From: Chrysoperla carnea
Lineage: Eukaryota > Arthropoda > Insecta > Neuroptera > Chrysopidae
Direction of reading: 5' to 3'
DNA length: 64,000 bases
Assembly (NCBI RefSeq): GCF_905475395.1
Contig: NC_058342.1
Span: 24,834,640-24,898,639, forward strand
Shown here: in pieces, positions 34,586 to 48,200 of the stretch
Layout of the letters: every line of letters starts with the position of its first letter
Numbering within the stretch: position 1 is the first letter of the stretch
Position numbers and translations under genes: made by a program
The notes under the pieces: model-generated
Databases searched by the model: none
Seen by the model: the letters and a program-made list of their open reading frames with translations, nothing else
What the model was told of the DNA's origin: nothing

Positions 34586-37500
34586 TATATATATGTTCTT
34601 GATCAATAGACTAGCTACCTAAAAGGTGTTTTTCCAATGGTAAGCAAAAATATGTTCAATGCCACATTGTGCTTAAAGCCAAATAGAATGATTAAGATAC
34701 ACCAAAGGAAGGCAGTACATCCCCGTGCTTCACATTGAAAAGTACCCAAAGTCTTCTATGCAAAAATAACTTTATCAATTCAGACTTGAGCCCGCAAAAC
34801 TGTTCATTTGGTTGTCGATATTTGACAGCATAATAGACAAAGACTATCTTAAAATCGCTGTACACTAACATTTCAAATAATTCAGCTTGTAAACGAAACT
34901 TTTATAGGAATTATTCATTATTTAAAGGTGTTTGGATACATTTTATCGAGTAACGAAACAACAAATTTTCAAGAACTGTTTATTGTGTGTCAAGGTCGTC
35001 AAACCTAACACAATCTTGGGTTTAGATTCATGAACAGCCGTCCTGTTTTTCGGAGACAACAAAAATTGTTTGTGTGTCGACGATTTCGCCACCGAATAGC
35101 TCGGAATTGTTGCTTAAATGCTGCGTTTTGCAGATCGAACAATCGCAAGTTCTCAGTAAGCACCAACACTCCATATAATCACGAGTGCCGAGAACATGGA
35201 AAGCTTTTAGTAAACAAATGAGCGTCCTCTTAAGACAATCGCACTCATTGTAAGGTAAATTCGTTGTTTCATCTTTCATAAATTGTATCCAACGACTTTA
35301 GTAGCGTTCGCTATTATCCTCAGTCTGAGGATATAAGAGCGAACTCAGAACTAGAGTTCTATATATTTATGTGGGTAAGATTGGTCGCCATTTTGTTGTC
35401 AAATGCACAAAATATTCTGAAATACTATTTTTTTTTAAATCTATAATGGTAAGTTTTTCTTAATTAATCAGCTTTTATTAAATTATTACTTCATGAAAAA
35501 AGTGTGATTTGAAAAACTTAATCCCTATCTAAAGTGAGTTTTAAGAAAATTTTGTCTACTTGACATTAGCATAAACATGGCGAAAGATCTAACTCAAACA
35601 TATAGAGCCCAGAACTCATTTCTGTATATATTTTTGTCTGCAAGATTTTATTTCATAATTATTTCTACTTATTAAGATAGTAAAAAAACATTTTTCACAA
35701 AACCACAACTTATCAAAACAATAAAAAAATAATTTAAAGTATAAAAAAAAATAACCACAAAAAAATCAAGAAAATTTATTTAAAAAAATAAGCACTAATA
35801 ATAAATACTTAAAATAAAAAATTAAAAATGGACAAAAAAAAACCAAGCATATTTTTTTAATAAAAAAATAGCATATTTTAAAGCTAAAAATTAATGCTGC
35901 TATAATTGATATTTATATAAAATAAGCTTCATTCTAAGGCTGCGTTTACACACGTAATAATAAATACTTATTATATTCACAATTTTAGGAGTGATTTGAG
36001 ACTGAGTTTAAAAAATATTTGCTTATTAATTAATTAATTTTTCATTTATATGTATTAAAACAAAATCCAGCTATTAGAAAATTTTCCAAGCGACACAATT
36101 GGATGTCGATTTACAATTGCTTCTTCTGGAGTGAATTTCATGTTGTCATGTGATTTCGTTTTTAAAAACCTAATATTTCGATAAAGGGGTTAAAGTTTTC
36201 ATGTTTGTTTTTTTCCAAATATATCATATCCTATTTAAATACTAATTCGAAATCGATACGAATCCGGTTCTATATGCCGCAGAGTCTGGTTATTATCTGG
36301 AAACTGAAAACGTATTTCAATATTTGATCGTGTCACAGGAATTTTGTCTATTTTTGTTCTAATGGCTGGATCAATACGACGAAAACATGAACCTAACACC
36401 TCTGGTGATGAAACATGTAACTAAAAATAGGAGTCAAATCGAGAGCGGCAAAATTAATAAGCCATCTCTGAATTTTTTAACAAAATGGTTTTTAACGAAT
36501 TATTAGTATAAAAAATGCTGAGTATTGAATAACATGTACTCAGCCCAGTTAACCCCCTTCCAAACAAATCACTTACATTTAATTGTAAGTCCAGTGGTTT
36601 GGAGTCGATTCATATCTCTATCCAGCTAGTATAGAAATCAGTGGTATATTTAGTTCGGTGGCTAGTTATAGAGGCGCTGATTACTATATCAAATTTTTTT
36701 AAATAGCGTTTTATAACATTCCCAATTCAGTATGGACATAAGAAACCGGTCAAACTTTCCGAGACTAACGTCTCTACAATCTTAAAGATTCGGGAATATA
36801 TCTGACGAGATATTCGTCTAAGGCTAAATTCCGCCGTAAGAATATATTTGAACCATTGCTTTGAAATGTTTACTCCTCGTATCTCAAAAACTTGAAACTG
36901 CGTTCGTAGTGACTTTTGTTCTATTCAACAAGAACTTCAAGAATATCCAGTTTTTGGAAAGTATGGTCGAAAACCATTTCTGATAATGAAGCTACGACAT
37001 ACTTTGATTCCTCTAAATATAGTTCAACTTGTGATTACATGTGGCGTTGCATGTTTTATATAACTAAATTCGTGCAAAAGGTACACTAGACTAAACTAAT
37101 TTTTTTTCACATTTTGGAGCAATGAAGCCATTTTTTTTACGTGTAAACGTAGTAATTTACGTGAGATAAATATATATATATATATTGAAACAAACAAAAA
37201 AACACTGATGTGAATGAATACTGATCTTTTTTCAAAAAAAAATAAAATAAAATAAATAAAAACACAAAATGTCTCTACCTCAATGAATAAATAAAAAAAA
37301 AAACTATTTAGATTTTAAATGATTTTAGAGATATCGGGTAGAGATATTCAAATATATTTGGACATTGTTCAAAGTTTTTGTGAAACGTATTGCAATAAAA
37401 ATTACAAATTTTTTTAAGATAATTTCATTATGGCGTTTTCTTTTTTGTACCTTTTCTATTTCAGGATGAAAAATTTGTTATGCAAGAGAAAAGAAAGATT

Positions 37501-37614
37501 CCTCTTTTCTTGATTCCTATGAAAGTATCGATGTTTTTGTTAACACTTTTTTTTTTACAGAAAATTTTAGGTTCTGAAAATTACTACAACTTTTACAAAA
37601 TTAATACATGTTTG
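34586..37614. other. Intergenic AT-rich DNA
   Basis: No gene recognised. The segment 35290-35440 (gttcgctattatcctcagtc and nearby ttggtcgccattttg) resembles 39530-39645. 35690-35900 is A-rich low-complexity DNA. 37164-37182 is a short TA run. Confidence 0.45.
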
Positions 37615-38012
37615 AGTAAACCGTGATGTTTACGAATAAATGTTTCAAACAAAAGTTGTTTATTTTTTTATAAGGAACATTTTTTACATTTAAACTTTTG
37701 TTCCATCTCTAACGGTTTACAAAATGGGTCCTTCGGATCCAAGACCCAGTTGATCTATGTTGCTCATTTACGAAAAAGACCTCCATTTTTACGTCCTAAC
37801 GTGATACAAATTTCAGCTTGATATTTTTTTTCGTTTTTGACTTATCGTGTTGACATATAGACGGACAGACGGACAGTCGGAAATTGGCTAGGTAGGTGAT
37901 TATATGAACATCTATACCAAAATTTTGTTCACAACATCAATATTTTTAAGCGTTACAAACTTGGGACTAAACTTAGTTTACCTTGATATATTTCATATAT
38001 ACATAGTATAAT
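37615..38012 (+). repeat. Dispersed family A, copy in the intergenic region
   Basis: Starts gtaaaccgtgatgtttacga and passes tgtttcaaacaaaagttgtt, tcgtttttgacttatcgtgt and agacggacagacggacag, then aagcgttacaaacttgggac and tatatttcatatatacatag. Confidence 0.85.
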
Positions 38013-38933
38013 ATTTATCTTTAAAGGTTAATTAATAATTAATTTATGAAGGTTGTTTTTACAATTATTCGAAAAATAATTTTTCTCTTCTGTTTCTTAA
38101 ATTAATGAGCTTTTATGAAAGTTTAAAACAAATTCATGTATATTGCCTATCGAATTTTCCTAAATTATTGTTAGGTAATGATGCCATCTATTATGAATTT
38201 TATGAATTAAATCTTATCAAGATAATCTTGACGATTCCTGTATGGATTCAATAATATAAGAATAGATGGCAGCATAAGGAAAGAAAATAATAGATGGCAG
38301 CGAATAACGTTCTTATCATTGAGGTTATAAAGAAGGAGAACGATCGCTATAGAAAATATTGTCCCAAAAATATGGACAAAATAAGTGAGGCGCTGGGATC
38401 GCTAAGTTGTCTCATTAAAAGCGGGCTGTTGTGCGCTAATTTCAAATGATCTATCAACGTTTAATGTACGTGTATATAATATCATTCAAAGGAAAAAAAG
38501 CAAATAATGAAATTATTATTATTATTTACTAATGAATAAGTTATAAATTATCTATTCTACTTTATAAATTTATCTATACTACTTTATAAATTTGAATGGT
38601 ACTAACTTCATCTACTTGTACTCATAAACAGCTAACTTCGCAGATACTACTTACCGACGGCAGCGCGGCTGGTGGCTGAAAAATGAACTATAAATTCTAC
38701 AAATTTTCAGGGACAGACGTGCTAATGCTTTAGCGCGTGGCGATTGTTCTCCTTCTCTCTAACCTCCATGGTTCTTATAATGTTTTAGCAAAGAGCCATT
38801 TCACTTAGACTATGGAGGGTAGATGGAGGAGCATATCATTTCTGTGTTTAAAAAGTGATCCTAAAATTGCATTAAATTAAGATAGCATAGCTGTTTCAGA
38901 GGACGATGCATACATATATTAATACAGTTAATA

Positions 38934-39440
38934 CAGTGAAACCTGATTAAGTGAGACCTGCAAGGGATCTTTGCAAATTTATCTCACTTATGAAGGTATT
39001 CCCCTTACCCATGTGTCTCAGATATCCAGGTATAAATAAATATCTGTCTAATTTACAGAGTGTTCCATTAATACAGGTTATTTCAGTTATAGAGGTGCGA
39101 TTATTAAGTAAATAAAATAACGTATTATCTACATTATACGTGAGTTTTAATCTTTATTGGGAATTAAAAAAAGATAAAAAAGTTAATACATAAAATTTTC
39201 ATGTAAATAATGTTAATCCTTCAGAATATTGTAATTGAATTTTATCTTTATTCTGAGTTATTCTACAAAGAGTAGATTTTGGCACATTAAATTCGACACA
39301 GACTTCATCGCGTGTCTTCACACTTTCATAAACGTATATTAACTTCAGTTTTTCACGTATTGATAACGATTTGAACCCTTTATTCGGTCTCTTTTTTAAC
39401 GGTCAATAATTTACTTATTACGTTTCCTACACTTTTAAGC
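38934..39440 (-). mobile_element. Truncated pogo/Tigger element
   Basis: The end cagtgaaacctgattaagtg follows TA. On the minus strand at about 39241-39390 it reads KGFKSLSIREKLKLIYVYES, then VCVEFNVPKSTLCRI, the CENP-B-type DNA-binding region of pogo transposases, here without a stop over about 48 codons. The other terminal repeat and the DDE domain are not found. Confidence 0.75.
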
Positions 39441-40191
39441 CTTTATGTTATATATAACCTCTTTGTTTACTACGGACACTTTCTATATACAGAGATGAAT
39501 CTCCTTTTACTCTACACTCCATAGTACAAAGCAACCTAAGACGGCGACGTTGGATGTAGCGCTCTATGTATGTGAGTATTATTGTTCGCCATCTTTATGC
39601 TCATGTCAAATAAACAAAATATTCTTAAATACTATTTTTAAGTAAAGATAAATTTTTAATTTAATAGTTTATTGAAGTAGTTCGGCTGTTTGAGCAATTT
39701 TTTAATTTTTTGGACCAAAATAACTTAAGGAAACGATTTTTAGTCAAATTGGATACAAAATTATTTTACCGATTTATTGCAATTTTCTTAAAGGTTTTGT
39801 AAAAATCAATAAAACCACAACAAAATTTTTGCTTCGAAATTTAATAAAACTTGTTTCACAGGGTAATTTTGACTCAAAAAATACAAAAATCGGTATTATT
39901 TATTGATTGGGCGAATAGATTTTGAGATATATCGATAAAATTCTGTGCGGAAAACTCTTTTATTCCGGAGATATCCCCGAACGAACTATTCAGAAGATAT
40001 CTCGGAAAACACTTATTTAATCTTCATATGAGCTAAATTTTTATATTTTTTTTTTTGGTCCTAATTATGCTAAATAATCAAAAGACTTGTAAATTTGATT
40101 GATATTGCAATTTGCATGCATACAAAAATTTGTTTAATTTTTTTATGAATATTGAGGGCAATGTATCTTTAAACTCGGTATATATTTTACG

Positions 40192-41711
40192 TACAGTGTG
40201 ATCACTTTGAGTGTAACCGCCTTCGTATTTTGAAGGAAAGATTTAAATAATTTGTTGTCGAAATATTTGCTATTATACTTAGAGAAAGTATATTAGGCGC
40301 TTTATTTTGAAAACTGAAACCATAAGCTGTTTTTTCATGTCTCAAATACTCAAATACTTAGTTTCATGTAAAAATTATGTACCAGGTGTTGCATAAATCA
40401 CACATCCAAAATATGGTAACACACAAATTATATCCAATTTTGGTAAATCGAAACATCTCATCATACATCTATCATAAAGGTGCAGGGCCCCCGCTACCAT
40501 ATGTGCAAAGTGTGCAATGCACACGGGCGCCATCCTTTAGGAACGCCAAAAGCAAGACATGTAGACATGAGGCAATATTTTTGTTATTTGTTCCTAAAAA
40601 AATGTAATTTTTAGTTTTGGGTTATTTTCTAGTATTTATGAACAACGTGTCTGATTAAGTAAATCCTTTAAAATCTATGTGAACAAGAATTTATTGTTAT
40701 TATTTCATTTTGATATTTTAGTCTACAAATAAATATGACTTTAAAAGTTCCGTTTTTTGCTTTATTTCAAGCACTTACCTACCATTAAAAAAAAAGATAA
40801 TTCAAAATCCCTTAAGGAGCGCCAGTAGCCCTTATGGGGGCCCTGTAAAGGTGATTGTTAGCAAAAAACTAACATGAAAAATAAAAAGTTTCCAAAGAAA
40901 AAAAGACCCAAAATTAGTAGCGTTCAAAAAAAAATTTCATTCAGATCGAATAAAATTTGGCTAAGTTAACAAAAAAAAATCAATTTTTTGAACTTAATGA
41001 CGTCATCAAAATAAAAAAATTTAATCTTGCTCTATCACATCCAAAATATATCCAATTTTGATAACCCAAGTATATAATCCTACTAAATTTGGGTCATATC
41101 TGTAAAATTTATGGTCAACCTTTTAATCGGTTTCAATAATGTGGGATTCTGGTTCCGACAATTTGATCTCGATTTTGACCCAAAAATTTTTATTTTTTAA
41201 CTTGGAGACATTTTTTAATATTCTTAACATGGAGCAAGCTTATTATCGTCCCAAACTGCTATTTTCAGGTGCGATTATCAAGATTAGAATCTAATAGTGG
41301 AATTAAATTGAAAATTTTTTTATACACCATTTTGGAGAAATTGTGTATCATAATTTGAACATGGAGCATGGTGGAGTCTACTAGAAAATTATTGATACTT
41401 CCTATCTGTATTTCTTTAAAAAATTAAGAAACATACGGTACATTATTTTTGCATGAAACTGCATATTTGAGTATATGAGATATAAATAAAGACTTTATGC
41501 TATCAATTTTCGAAATAACTCAAATGCATAAAAAATTTTCTTAATTTTTACGAAATTGAATTACAGGAGGCCATAAAATATTAATTTCACCTCAACGCAT
41601 AAACAATCTGATACGTCATCACAAGTAGCAAATATTGTCACAAAAATTTATTAATAATTTTTAAATCTACTCCAAAATAAGAGGGTTACATTTAAAGTGA
41701 GACACACTGTA
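40192..41711. mobile_element. 1.5-kb element with long terminal inverted repeats
   Basis: tacagtgtgatcactttgag, then tgtaacc, at the left is mirrored by ggttacatttaaagtgagac, then acactgta, at the right. Subterminal blocks also pair (a tactcaaatacttagtttca block with a tgaaactgcatatttgagta block), so the inverted repeats extend over about 190 bp or more. TA at the tips suggests a mariner-type insertion. No transposase is visible. Confidence 0.75.
40483..40845. mobile_element. hAT-type MITE nested in the 1.5-kb element
   Basis: Ends CAGGGCCCCC and GGGGGCCCTG, flanked on both sides by an identical 8-bp TAAAGGTG (40475-40482 and 40846-40853). An 8-bp duplication is the hAT hallmark. Perfect flanks suggest a comparatively recent insertion. 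The 363-bp interior is noncoding. Confidence 0.92.
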
Positions 41712-42291
41712 TAGAACACCTTACATACATGACTCCTAAAAAACAGTCATCAGATCGCTGTGGTAGTTAACTGAAGTCGATGAGTTAAAATTACAGGAGC
41801 ATTGTCGTCGACAGATCGTTTCAAATTAACACAAACTTTGGATTCTTTATTTACAAATCAAAAAAAATGCAAATAAACATGACTTAAATGAATCAAAAAG
41901 TTTTAAATATTTTTAAAAATATATTGAACGTTAATATTAATACGAAATATATTCTATATATTATTTAAATTATAAAAAAAAAATTAAAAAAATTGTTGTA
42001 TACTGAGGTTAGGTTATAATTTATAATCATAAAGTTCAAATTATATATTACTAGAGTGCATTTACAATATTTACCTAGAGTGTTGCCGATAATGTTATCA
42101 AGGAAAAAAAATGTGAATTTTGAAATCAATTTCGTAATGTGATACCCCAAAAAAGTTGTAGTTTTTTTTTGTGTTTACAACAATAAAATTTTTGGTGTTA
42201 TCAAATATTGAGATTTCATTAAATTTTTCGTGTATTATGATAGCGAAACTTTTCGATAGTTATTTCAATAATTTTTTGTATTTAGGTAAAT
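41712..42291. other. IntS6 upstream region
   Basis: AT-rich. It should hold the IntS6 promoter and 5' UTR, but no TATA box or initiator stands out. A possible acceptor (ttttttgtatttag) lies 6 nt before the IntS6 ATG, so a 5' noncoding exon further upstream is possible. It contains ggttaggttataat at about 42005. Confidence 0.4.
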
Positions 42292-45200
42292 ATGACTATA
42301 ATTGTGTTTTTGGTTGATACTTCGGCGTCTATGTATCAAAGAGCCTATTTAGGCGGTCGTCCTTCAATATTAGATGTTGCTAAAAATGCTGTGGAAACGT
42401 TTGTCAAGGTAAATTTTTGAGTGTTACAAAAAAAATCGTAATTGTCGTTTTACAGTGAAACCTCTTTTTTATGAATAGGTGCGTCAACGTAGTCAAGAGA
42501 GTCGAGGTGATCGGTACATGTTGTTAACGTTTGAAGAGCCTCCAAATAATATCAAGGTAGAAATTTTTCAAAATTTGCGCATGCGTATACTTGATTCTTC
42601 GTTTATAACGAGAAATTGGCAAGGTCCTTTTGTTGAATCTTTCACTAACATCGTCCTCTCTAGACAAAAGAAAGTCCGACTGACCCATAATTATCGGGTT
42701 ATGGTTGGAGTGCTCCCAATTCGACACTTTGGTATTCCAGCTTTGTTTTAGACTAGTGGACTTTCATTTTCGTTCGGAGAAGGATGATTTATTGTGAAAA
42801 AAGTCACCAAATTTTCTCCTAGTGGTATTTCTCTCTGGATACATTTCAACGAATATCGGATGTAACGAATATAATTAGTACCCTTCAATATATTTATAAC
42901 GGGGTTTGACTGTATTAAAATTAACCTTATGAAAAAAAATTGGGTTATCCTAAAATCTTGTTCAAAGCTTATTTAAAAAAAAAAAAAAGAAGCTACTTTA
43001 AGGCATTTAAAAACTTTTCCTGAGTACGACGTGCTACAAACCAAGGTGGAGGTAGCCAAGAAATTTCGATTTTTCAGAATGAATGTGAGATATCTGGAAT
43101 AAACTAAAAAAATACGTCGGAATAAAATCAGGTTGATTAAGTTGAATAAAAAATTTACTGATCTATTCCCAAATTTTTCGAAAGATTGAATTCCTTAATA
43201 ATCCCTTAATTTGTTAAATTACTTAACATCTTGCTATGGGAATGACTGGCTCAGCTGAAAGGGGCGTTTGAGGCGATCTTTCCCGTGCCAACGAGTCCAG
43301 TATCATTTCCTTTAACGTCAGAGTGACCCGGTATCCAGATCAGTCTGATTGTTTTTCATAATGACCAATATTAGCGTATTTTCTAAATCGGTACTTGCGA
43401 TCGATACAATTCATAGGAAGCTTTCTTCTACTGGGTAAAAATTAAAACTATAAATTTTGATAAAAATTTTCGATTGCATGCCTGAATATTCTACAAATGG
43501 TTTCTACATTTGTAAAACTAAAACCAATTTTCAATTTTTTTTTTCTTTTAGGCTGGTTGGAAAGAAAATTTATCAACGTTTATGAATGAATTAAAAAATT
43601 TACAATGTTTAGGCTTAACTTCAATGGGTAGTGCTTTAAAACATACATTCGACGTGCTTAATTTGAATCGTATGCAAACAGGAATTGATACATATGGCCA
43701 AGGACGTTGCCCATTTTATCTGGAACCCTCTGTAATTCTTGTTATCACTGATGGTGGTAAATTATCATCCACAACGGGTGTTACGGACGATGTAAGTTTC
43801 AATTAAATTATTTTAACCTATGATCAGATTCTTTTGATATCATGTGTATATAAAATATATCAAGGTATACTAAGTTTAGTCCCAAGTTTGTAACGATTGC
43901 ATCATCAACACTGTCTATACATGGTATTTCAACAATAAATTCAGTCAATTGTTTAAATTATTTTGTTTTTAGTTTAATTTACCAATGCACACACCTATAC
44001 CTGGATCGGAGCTGACACGTGAACCATTCCGTTGGGATCAACGATTATTTGCGTTAGTTTTACGGTTATCTGGTACACCTGCCAATGAACGTGATATTGG
44101 TTTAGTTCCCAGTGATAATTCACCAATTGATGCCATGTGCGAAGTTACTGGTGGTAAATATTTTTTAATTAATACTCATTAAGCATATTTACCTACGAAA
44201 AATTGAATTAACGTAACATCTAAACTATTTAGAAGCGAAAACGTAAAAATTCTGGTAGAAATCCTACCCTCAAGCGATTTTAGGGCACCTATTATAAGTT
44301 TTTGGTGTGCTCTCAGATTACTGAACGACGTCAAATAAAAAAAAAAGTCTTCAAACTACATGGGATATTTTGGGCTCCATTTACTGGCGGAATGCTTTAG
44401 GGAAAATAAAAATAGGGAATGACTTCATATTTTGTTGAGGCTTTGGTTATTATTAATTGATTGTCAATTTATTAATTGATCATATTCTTCATAGCTTCCT
44501 TCAAAGAATGATTTTCGAAAACATATATTGGGTTTGCGCTAATTTCTGAAAAGAGAAAAATGTCGAATTCAAAAAAACTGCATCAAACATGTTTAGAAGT
44601 AAATGCTGGTAATTTGGGGGGGATACTGGTAGTTAAAAGCAAAGTGGTATTTTGGGGCTTACTCTTTTTCGAGAAGCTCTGTTTGAAAAATTAGATTTTG
44701 TTGATTTCTAGCATCTAAATATTTCTAGTTTTACTCAATTACCGAGTAAAACGTGAGCTAAATAACAGTGATTCGAAATTAAGAATTCAATAGTAGCTCT
44801 TGACTTAAAATTGAATTTCTAATTAATAAAAAACAATTTTTCCAGGTCGATCCTATTGTATAACGTCACATCGAATGATGATGCAATGTATTGATAGTTT
44901 AGTTCAAAAAGTACAAAGTGGTGTTGTTATAAATTTTGAAAAGATTGGACCGGATCCAACGTCTGGTGATAACCGTGATGATGTAATATCAAACACAATT
45001 CTAGATCATGCTGACGATGACACCGAAAATAATGATATATTATTGGAATCACGACAAATATTACCACCAGCAGCAAAACCAATGAGTTCGTATACGTTAC
45101 CACCATCGAATTTAACTACAGGCGGTAATCAACCAAATATTAGTTGGCATTCGTGTAGAAAAATGATTTTAGTACCTAGATCAGCGCAGAAGGGTTTTGC

Positions 45201-48200
45201 TGTTGGATTTTGGCCAATACCGGAATCTTTTTGGCCGGATATTAATATATCTGTTTTGGTAAGTTTTTTTTTGTCTATTATTTAATGTTTTAGAGTAGAA
45301 TCATTCATAAAATTTCATCCTTTTGCACCTCTCCCAACGCCTTTATAAATTAAGATACCAACAAACGAACCTAATACAAACGAAAATATTGTACGTAGGT
45401 TAAGTTAGAGTTTTGAGGTTAGTTTGATCGAGCTGCAGGATTTTAACGCTGCTTGACTGCAGTGATAGTAATGTCGCTGCACACGAGAGCCATAACTTCC
45501 GCTTGATACGCGCTACAGTGATTCCGTAGCCAGAATGGTAGCTGTAAATTTCAAGTTTTAGAGAAAATCCTACAACCTACCTTCCTTTCTAAATTAGATA
45601 CGTTGGTATAGAATACCACGCCCTTTGGCTTAACCAAATTCTCATAACAATTCTGTGAGGTGGGTATCTTTACTTAGATTTTGTTGCCAAAGCTAGAAGA
45701 GGATAGAACGTAGTTGATGAATCTAGGAAGTGAATACTGATTTTTTGATTTTTTTTTCAGCCACCTAGATCTGCACATCCAAATGTAAAATTCACCTGTA
45801 CAAATCAAGATCCAATGGTGATTGAAAATTTACCATTCGATAAATATGAATTAGAACCAAGTCCATTAACACAGTATATTTTAGCACGGAAACAGCCGAC
45901 AATTTGTTGGAAAGTATTCGTACCAAATAGTTATAAAAGTTCAGAAGTGGGACATCCATTTGGTTATTTAAAAGCGAGCACGAATTTAAGTTGTGTGAAT
46001 TTATTTGTAATGCCTTACAACTATCCGGTATTGTTACCATTATTGGATGAACTATTTAAAGTGTTGAGATTGAAACAGACGCCCGAATGGACACAGCAGT
46101 TTCGGAATTATATGCGGACGATGCCTTCATATTACGCTGGTGTGAGTATTTAATTTTGTTTTTTTCGTAAAAAGTTTTAGGGCAAGAGTTTTTTACTGCC
46201 CTCGTACTCAATATTAGGTTTCCCTTAAAAAACATCTCGCAAACATAAAAGCGCGACACTTTTTGTTTCGTTAAAAACATAAAAATATTTGCAGGTATGT
46301 TAATTTATTATCTTTGGTCCTTTTGGGCTCTACAAAGGATGCATTTAAGAGCAAAGAAATGAACTTGAACTTGCGCTCTAAGACTCAAAGTATTGTTAAA
46401 ACCATAAAAGGGAAATAATAATACTTAAGAGGGGTAACGAAAATAGGTCCCTAGCACCTAAACCAAGAAGTCCTCTGTACCCTGGCGACCCTAGCTGTGC
46501 ACCTTCTGACTCCACGCAGAAAGTGTACAGCTTCTCTGGCGGGATTTCTCTCAGAATTGGTGGATCCAAACATTCAAAACCTGACACCCTGTAGGTTTCT
46601 GCAAGTACAAAATGACAATTTTATCGTCCTCCATATGGGCTCTAAAAGTGGGATCATGAGAAATTCCATGTTATGAAGGTGATAAGCCGCAGTTTACAGT
46701 GTCCTGTCAAGTGTTCCACCATCTTTCTCAACAGTTCTCTAGTGAGTTTCTGTGTTATTTAGTGGGACCGAAAGGACCGAAGTGCGGCCTGACTATCTAA
46801 GAAAAGCACCTCTCAGAAAAGAAAAATAAATCCAATGTTCTATGAGAGTCCTATTTTTATCCTCCATTTTGATGAGCGTTTCATAGCCGTGCGATTTTTC
46901 GTTGTCAAGTTACGAGTTATTAACTATTAATTTTATTTTCACAGCCATTACGACGCGCCTTAACACGAATGGGTGCTCCAAATTCTTTAACATCAACTTT
47001 AATACCTGACACATACGACACAACGCTTAGCGTCACAGTACTGAACTATTTAAAGAAAATGAAGAATCAAGCAAAAATCGAATTTGATCGTTTATGCAAC
47101 GATGTACTTAGCAAACAGAATGCCCAATCGAAGAATCAATCATCGGGTGCCGGTTCAAGTCGTGTACGTGTACTCCCTCGAGCCGGTTTAAAACGTGACA
47201 TGGCCACACATCCAGACTTCCATGATAAATTCATGTCAATGCGTGAACAATTGAATGAATATGGTGGATTCGTCGTCGGGCTGCCAGCTTCCAAACCAAA
47301 TTTAAATACAAAAAGCTATCGTAATCCATTCGATATACATCGTAGTAATTTATTAGATCAAGTTGTACGCATGCGTGCTAATTATATGCAACCGTTTAAT
47401 CGTTTAAAATTAGTGGATGACGATGTTACGCATAGTTTACCCGTTAATCAAATGGGTAATTATCAGGAGTATTTGAAACGTATGCCGGCACCGTTACGCG
47501 AAATTGAGAGTACACCGGTACGTCAGCATATGTTTGGAAATCCGTTTAAAATTGATAAACGGATGATGGTTGATGAGGCGGATATTGATTTGGTTGGTGG
47601 AAATTCAGGTGAGTAAAATACTCGAGGGTATTTTTTTTATACCTTGAAATATTTCTAATAGTATCGAAATTTTGGTATAGGCGATCATAAAATCACTTTT
47701 TTTTCTGTCTATCTGTTTGTCTGTTCGCCGTCTCGATAATTCTAAAGCAAAAAGCTATAGCCAGCAGCAATGAACGAGCAAAATTGGATAATTGTATTAT
47801 TTAGGTGATTTTTTACACCTAAAAGAAATATTGCTAAAAGAATCGAGGCGGTAAAAAAAATCAATTAATTAGTTGTTTCTAAATATTTGTCTATTCGTCA
47901 TCTCGATAATTCTAAAGCGAAAAGAGACAGCGAGCAATGAACGAGGAAAATTAGATAATTGTTATGAATTTATGAAACCTGCAAAAATTTATCATTTGAA
48001 GTTCATAAGAGATAAAACAAAATAAATAAGAAATGCAAAAAATCTACCTGGAAAAATCAGGAAATTACAATATCGGGCAAGGAAAGAAATTTAAAAAATA
48101 TTCTGGTTATTGATATATCTTGGAATAGTCGGACTGTATACAGCGTGTCTACTTAAGTTGGTTACATATGGAAAACTTTTTTATTATGAGGTTTACGAAA

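Noticed and set aside
35028..35279. Overlapping open frames on both strands
   Set aside because: No domain, no splice evidence and no family resemblance; lengths are within chance expectation.
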